From positions 62,001-126,000 of the forward strand of contig JFHB01000059.1 of the NCBI GenBank assembly GCA_000729835.1: a DNA stretch of 64,000 bases. The letters run 5' to 3'. A model generated the notes under the pieces. The model searched no databases, was not told the DNA's origin, and saw only the letters and a list, made by a program, of their open reading frames with translations. This DNA is from Atkinsonella hypoxylon. Lineage: Eukaryota; Ascomycota; Sordariomycetes; Hypocreales; Clavicipitaceae. This document shows, piece after piece, positions 59,297-64,000 of the stretch (its first letter is position 1; each line of letters opens with the position of its first letter). A program made the translations under genes and the position numbers.

Positions 59297-60207
59297 AGTG
59301 TCTCCTGGGCCATCTTCTTCTCTTTTCGAGCGTGGCGTATAAGGCTTTATCTTTTCGACGTTATCACGATACCAAATTATTGGGGTACTAGGAATTGAGT
59401 ATGCTTACAGCGGATTGATATTCCTATTGCATTTACGTTTCACACTGTCCTCTTTTTCATCATATATCTCGCTCCCCACGGACGAAGTATATAGCACATG
59501 GGTTTTCGGAGCTCTATGGAGCATTTAATTCACGGTGTTGGTGGGTTGCGACAACGGGTTTATATGGGAAAGAGCGGTAGCGATGTTTTATCATCATATT
59601 TTATACGTCATGTCTCATGTTCTTTGGTATGGCGTTTGGCCTTGCATATACATGGGATGGGATATCCACGTGAATATGTTTTTGATCACTACTGTGGTAG
59701 TTTAGGTCCTTGGTTTGATGGCGGGATTTGAGAGCCACATGTGATGGATACAATGTGAATCTATTACTTGAGATGACTTTGCTAGTGCTACTTGCGTGTT
59801 TTACCACTGAGATTAGATTCTTACTGCGAAGGACTTCAAACTGACGATGAAAGCCAATGGGTGGTGGTTCGAGCTCGGAATAGGTGCTTAGGGTGCGGTA
59901 AGTTCTTACTATTACTTTGAGCATAATCAGTCAAGGACATTACTTCCTTGGTCACCTTGGAGAGCCTCTCGGTATCCCAAAGACCAGCGCTCAACAATGA
60001 AGTTGTAGCCAACAAAGGTTCTCTGTTGTGGCTGACGCTGTTTCCAGTTTGGATCCTTGGCCAGGCATCGTATCGTGGTCGTCTTCCTCGAGCCCGAACT
60101 CTGCAGAACGACTTTCCTGAGCCTCAGCAAGTCATTTTACAGCGGTAGAGGAGGATAAAATGGTAGTCGCGGAATAATGCAAAAAAAAAAAAGGAGCAAA
60201 AAAGACA
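59297..60207. other. Intergenic (3' flank of the DH/PH-like gene)
   Basis: No supportable gene; AT-rich, with short frames only. Confidence 0.55.
60198..60203 (-). terminator. Pol III T-run terminator of the tRNA
   Basis: Six A on the plus strand (six T on the transcript strand), four bases after the tRNA 3' end. A second, 12-nt run lies at 60181-60192. Confidence 0.7.
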
Positions 60208-60364
60208 TGTCCTCAGCGAGACTCGAACTCGCGACCTTCGGATTACTCCAATGTTTGACTGGATCATACCATGTATCTATGCTACGTTAGTGGATGCGCT
60301 GGCTAGATGCATTGCTGTGGGAGACTAACGAGACCGACGCTTTAACCAACTAAGCCATGAAGAC
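60208..60364 (-). tRNA. tRNA-Thr(CGT) with a long intron
   Basis: Acceptor GTCTTCA pairs with TGAGGAC (one G-T), the D arm is GCTT..AAGC with GGTTA, the anticodon stem is TCGGT/TCCGA with the common T-T closing pair, and the T arm is GCGAG-TTCGAGT-CTCGC with discriminator A at 60208. The anticodon CGT is at 60330-60328, so the amino acid is Thr (ACG codons). The 5' half matches the eukaryotic tRNA-Thr pattern (GGCTTAGTTGGTTAAAGC, TCTCGT). The intron is about 83 nt (60326-60244, or shifted by one base so that position 37 is A rather than T), long for a fungal tRNA intron. Confidence 0.8.
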
Positions 60365-60998
60365 TGAGCCGTTTCATTGGACCGGAGTGAGACTATTTGT
60401 ACTCATATAGGGGTCTCTGCAGGCTGCGAAGCAGACGTGGTTATTCTTCTCCTTTCTTTCCTTCATTCAAGGTGAAGGGGAATGTCAACTGGGACAGTGT
60501 TTTGGACCAAAGAGATGAGTGTGATGGCAAGCTTTTTTAAAATTAAAAGTTGAGTTAAACTAGTTACCACGTATAGAGCATGATTTCTATAGTTTATATC
60601 ATTGAGAGAAACCTAATATCGCAATGCGCCAAGGCTATTGCCCATAATGCCCTTTTGAAATAATCGTGCACTTAAGTATTGACTCATGCTCGGGAGAAGT
60701 TTTATCTACACCGCGCGTTCCTGCAATCAGGTATAGATCGATGGAGGACACATAAGATAGTTCAGAGAAAGTAAATTTGGCCTTGTTCTTTTGGGCTAAA
60801 TTGCAAGCTGCCAGCCACATGAAGTCGTTAGATGAAAAGCAAAAGCCCTAACCTAAGTGCCCCCCCCCCCCCTCCCCAATCCGATGATGCACAACGTCGG
60901 AAAGTGCACCATATGTACAAGATGCTCTGCCCCGCAATAGATCCCATCATCTGGCAAAAGAAGAAGAACAAGAAGAAAAAAAGAAAAAAAAAACCACC
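60365..60998. other. Intergenic between the tRNA and the lysozyme-like gene
   Basis: No gene seen. It includes a C-rich run near 60861-60876 and a purine-rich A/G stretch near 60957-60992, just beyond the 3' end of the minus-strand gene. Confidence 0.55.
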
Positions 60999-62252
60999 CT
61001 AGCCAAATTGGCAGTAAGCGGGCCCCTGGGACCATCCAAGGAGTCTATTGGCAATGTCACTCGAGTAGCAGTGCGTGGCGATGCCGTCCTGCAACAGGCC
61101 ATTGGCCGCAATGGAGCCCGAGTTGTAGATACGAGCGGCCTTGTAGTACTTGCTTACGCCGCTGCCGGCCGAGGCCAAGATCTGCTGGAGCCCCTCCCCG
61201 GAAGAAGTACCCGTAACGCCGTCCTGGATCATGCCGATGATCTGCGAGGACGGGCACGGGCTGACGTTGTAGCACGAATGGGGGCCGTTGTGGGACTGCA
61301 TCAGGCCCGGGTTCACGACGCCGTTGTCTGTGGTCGGGGCGCGGACGCAGCCGCCGGATTCTTGCATGACGACGGCGAGGATGAAGCGGTTGTCTACGCC
61401 CGAGGACTGGGACACGGACTGGATGGCCTGCTTAAGGTCCTCGCTCTCCTGAGGGGAGTTGTTGGCCTGGCCGAAGGCGGAGCAGGACCCGTGGATCGTG
61501 TTGGCGAGGTTGGCGGACCACATGGATTCGAAGTCGGCCCATTGGGATTCTTCGGGCCAGCCCTGGGAGGGATCGCCGTTGCCGATGAAGGTTCGGATGT
61601 AGCCGGGGCCGGAGCCGGAGCGAGGGCCGGAGGTTGACGCGGGAGCTGCAGAACTGGAGCTGACTGCAGAACTCGAGCTGGCTGCAGAACTGGAGCTGAC
61701 TGCAGAACTCGAGCTGGCTGCAGAACTGGAACTGGCTGCAGAACTGGAACTGGCTGCAGAATTGGAACTGGCTGCAGAACTGGAACTGGCTGCAGAATTG
61801 GAACTAGCTGCAGAATTGGAACTAGCTGCAGCGGTGGGAGCCGCTATTCCCACAGCTGCTCCCATCTCGGGATAATTCTGGAAGGGCAGGCGGACGGAGG
61901 TGATTCGCGTCTCTGTTACGACCTGTGTCTGAGTTGTGCTCATCGTCAGAAACGTGGTTGTAGTTGGCTCGGGACCCCTGTTTGCGCCTCCATTTCCACT
62001 GCCGCTTCCACTATTTCCAGTAATCGCGTTAATGGCGCACGAAGAGCCAGAGCAGATGCACTCGGTCCCTGGGGCGACGCCCATCCATTGAATCGAAGCG
62101 TCAATGTTGCAAATGGCAAACTGGTTGTTGCCGTTGCAGACCAGAGCACCGGGCTCGCAGCTTCGAGGCAGGAGACTTGATTCGACGGGGAAGGCTGCAA
62201 CAGCAGCGATGAAGTTGAAGAGAACAGATGCTGAAAACGTAACGGTCTTCAT
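60999..62252 (-). CDS. Secreted chitin-binding-like plus lysozyme-like (SLT fold) protein (417 aa)
   Basis: Single exon from the ATG at 62252. Residues 1-20 are a classic signal peptide (FSASVLFNFIAAVAAF). Residues 32-72 hold six cysteines (32, 39, 48, 65, 67, 72) in CEPGALVCNGNNQFAICN and VAPGTECICSGSSC, the pattern of CBM19-like chitin-binding modules found in fungal secreted proteins. A Thr/Ser linker follows, then a six-residue Ala/Ser repeat hinge (about 140-203) and a C-terminal lysozyme-like domain (about 235-417). That domain has a catalytic-type Glu298 in VVMQESGG and GLMQ around 317, the ES..GLMQ arrangement of SLT/goose-type muramidases. It is predicted to act outside the cell on peptidoglycan or chitin-like glycans. 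Substrate is inferred. Confidence 0.85.
   Translation of the reverse strand: MKTVTFSASVLFNFIAAVAAFPVESSLLPRSCEPGALVCNGNNQFAICNIDASIQWMGVAPGTECICSGSSCAINAITGNSGSGSGNGGANRGPEPTTTTFLTMSTTQTQVVTETRITSVRLPFQNYPEMGAAVGIAAPTAAASSNSAASSNSAASSSSAASSNSAASSSSAASSSSAASSSSAVSSSSAASSSSAVSSSSAAPASTSGPRSGSGPGYIRTFIGNGDPSQGWPEESQWADFESMWSANLANTIHGSCSAFGQANNSPQESEDLKQAIQSVSQSSGVDNRFILAVVMQESGGCVRAPTTDNGVVNPGLMQSHNGPHSCYNVSPCPSSQIIGMIQDGVTGTSSGEGLQQILASAGSGVSKYYKAARIYNSGSIAANGLLQDGIATHCYSSDIANRLLGWSQGPAYCQFG
61645..61840. repeat. 18-bp coding minisatellite (about 11 units)
   Basis: Tandem units of the form GCTGCAGAACTGGAACTG with GAGCTG, GAATTG and GACTGC variants. They encode the SSSSAA/SSNSAA hinge of the lysozyme-like protein on the minus strand. 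Confidence 0.9.
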
Positions 62253-62270
62253 CTTGACTTGAGTGAGCGT

Positions 62271-62368
62271 GTAAGAGAGAGTATGATCCTTGTGAGGGAC
62301 TTGGATATGTTTCTATAATGTAAAAGAGAGACTCGTCTTGCGAGAGAGTTGGATGTGTTTCTATAAAG
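62271..62368 (-). promoter_or_regulatory. 49-bp tandem duplication in the lysozyme-like gene promoter
   Basis: Two adjacent 49-bp units (62271-62319 and 62320-62368) both start GTAA(G/A)AGAGAG on the plus strand and end GGAT(A/G)TGTTTCTATAA. Read toward the gene each carries a TTATAGAAACA(C/T)ATCCAA element, so the TATA-like box is present twice. A third TTCTATAAAG occurs just beyond, near 62401-62412. Confidence 0.8.
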
Positions 62369-64000
62369 TCAAGGGAGGGAAGGACAGGAAAATAGAAGCA
62401 ATTTTCTATAAAGAAGGTATCTTGGTGGGAACTGCGCAGCAGTCGGGGAATATCTCGAGACTATAGACGTTGTCTCGGAGGGTTGTTGTAATGGTGATGT
62501 CGTTGAGACGTTCAGGAAAGGAAGGAACCTGCTCGGGGCAGAACGCGAGGAACCGGGGAATAGAAAGGAATGAAGAGGACTACCGGCCAGCAGTCTACCA
62601 AGAAAAAGAGCGATTTGGTGATCCGAGCTGGTTCGAGGCAGAGGAAGTGTCCTGTTGGTCGGGGGTGAGTAGTGCCTTTTGTATTTTCTCCCTCCCCGTC
62701 TACCGTCTGCCCTCTGCTCTCAGCCACGGGACCCCGGTACGGCGTAATGACGCATACAGATGGATGGACCAAGCACGTATGTACTTGCTACTCGCGATGG
62801 GCTTACGAAAAAATCAGCGGCCCGCCCGCCAGCCAGCCATTGAGGCCTGAACAATCCGTCCAAACCCGGCTGTCTAGTTCCGAGCGGTATAGACATGCTC
62901 CCCGGTGGCCAATGAATGATTGGCAAAGTGGCTGGTCAATGCGGCCTATGGCCATGCAGGCACCGTCCTTGAATCTTTTGCGCTCGTTAGCGGCACGCTA
63001 GCGTGAAATGCGAGGCGTGCCTTCCTGCCTTTTCGGTGCCTGGGGGCGCTGCCTCCCAAGCCAATCGCCGCTAGTATCTTGCATCTGCACGTGCCCAGCC
63101 CAAACTCGGGGCAGGCAGGGGGAACCAGTTGATTCCATCAATTCTGCTCCCCCGGCTCACTGCTAGCCCCTGGAGCCCCCTGGAGCCCCTGAGGGCTCTC
63201 ATAGACGAGCCAGGCCAACATGTTGATGTTGCTGCCGCTGTTTCCTTCAGCTGCCTGCCTGCCGTGCGACCTGCCACCGACGGCATTGCGGCAAATTGTG
63301 GACTCGTGGAGGCTGAGACCCCAGGTGGCTACTGCCAGGGAGGAAAGCCCTTACGGAGCAGGGCGGAGCAAGTGCAAGCCAGGGCAAGGGCAGGCAGGCA
63401 GACATGACAGGTCGGAGAGCCGCAACGTTAATTCCCCGTGCCGGAGCTGCCCAATGGCATGCATGACATGACAGCTGCACGCGAACCCGTCGTACCACCC
63501 CGTGGTATGTTCACCATGCAGGCAGGCACGTGCATCCAGCAGCATTATACCGCTTCACGCCATTCAAGGTCGTCATGCAAAGTGCTGGTGGCAGGATCGG
63601 TGCGCCCCCAGAGGCAGAGGGCCTTTTCGGCATTGACTGGCGTCTTCTCCGTCAGTTTCAGGCCAGATTATTTCCATAAAAGCCGCGAGCAAGTCGTCAG
63701 GTGTCGACAAAGTGATCGGTTTGATGGGAGGGAGACGATCGATAGGTGGGTTCATTCAACCATGTAACCAAATTACACGGTGGGTAGGGGGTATAGCATC
63801 AATTGATATTGAGCATTTGGAAAAATACAAAAAAATAAAAAAAATAAAAAAATAAAAACCTCGTGGGCATCCACCACAAGGCGGTGGGTGATAAAACTAT
63901 ACTCCGTACGGAGTCATTAAATGTCTGGTCCAGTCTGGTAATTTTATTTTATCGAGCTTTAATTGCGTGCGCTGTGGCGTCGGCAGCCAAGAAGTCAAAT
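62369..64000. other. Intergenic to window end
   Basis: No supportable gene. It includes a near-perfect TACTCCGTACGGAGT palindrome at 63900-63914 preceded by an A/T-rich AAAATAAAAAAAT stretch at about 63825-63858. Frames of up to 126 codons overlap without domain evidence. Confidence 0.5.

Noticed and set aside
61008..61637. 209-codon plus-strand frame antisense to the lysozyme-like gene
   Set aside because: Shadow of the real minus-strand gene; Gly/Ala/Val-rich, no motif.
1..64000. A biosynthetic gene cluster around the SDR, methyltransferase and Zn2Cys6 genes
   Set aside because: No PKS, NRPS, terpene synthase, P450 or transporter in the window; the methyltransferase is an N2227 carnosine-type enzyme and housekeeping genes lie between the candidates.

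Overview
The window looks like a piece of a filamentous ascomycete chromosome, most likely Sordariomycetes and probably Hypocreales. The reasons are short spliceosomal introns (mostly 55-160 nt, GT..AG, with CTAAC/CTGAC-type branch sites), roughly one gene per 4-5 kb, long intergenic stretches, and recognisable fungal families. No prokaryotic operons, ribosome-binding sites, CRISPR arrays or phage genes are present. Exon boundaries below were worked out by hand from reading-frame continuity and splice consensus, so gene models are predictions.

Layout. 1-402: possible last exon of a plus-strand gene running in from the left. 1197-3723 (-): two-exon coiled-coil/proline-rich protein of unknown role. 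6477-8429 (+): nine-exon DUF6590 protein. 9701-10677 (+): short-chain dehydrogenase, converging on 11038-12417 (-), a carnosine N-methyltransferase-like (N2227) enzyme. That enzyme shares a divergent promoter with 12891-13469 (+), proteasome assembly chaperone 4. 14418-17363 (+): transportin/Kap104. 17364-26619: a 9 kb gene-poor stretch with a 151-bp direct repeat pair around an AT-rich core, a 275-bp terminal-inverted-repeat element and several microsatellites. 26620-29053, possibly to 29469 (+): Zn2Cys6 transcription factor. 31519-33245 (-): SSH4/EAR1-type SPRY membrane adaptor with PY motifs. 34740-35861 (-): single-pass membrane protein. 37813-39669 (-): low-complexity fungal protein. 39670-45063: gene-poor. 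45064-46233 (-): membrane-anchored endonuclease/exonuclease/phosphatase-fold enzyme. 46364-47774: broken coding remnants. 49620-50369 (+): small acidic/Ser-Pro-rich protein with a PP1-docking-like motif. 53657-59296 (+): 1879-residue DH/PH-like (Rho GEF-like) protein. 60208-60364 (-): intron-containing tRNA-Thr(CGT). 60999-62252 (-): secreted protein with a chitin-binding-like module and a lysozyme-like domain, with a 49-bp tandem duplication in its promoter.

The genes are mostly housekeeping or regulatory (nuclear import, proteasome assembly, ubiquitin-ligase adaptor, Rho signalling, transcription) and do not form a recognisable metabolic or defence cluster. I found no convincing new multi-gene system. 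The best leads are the two repeat structures in the gene-poor region, the duplicated promoter and repeat hinge of the lysozyme-like secreted protein, the possible alternative last exon of the transcription factor, and the decayed locus at 46.4-47.8 kb.
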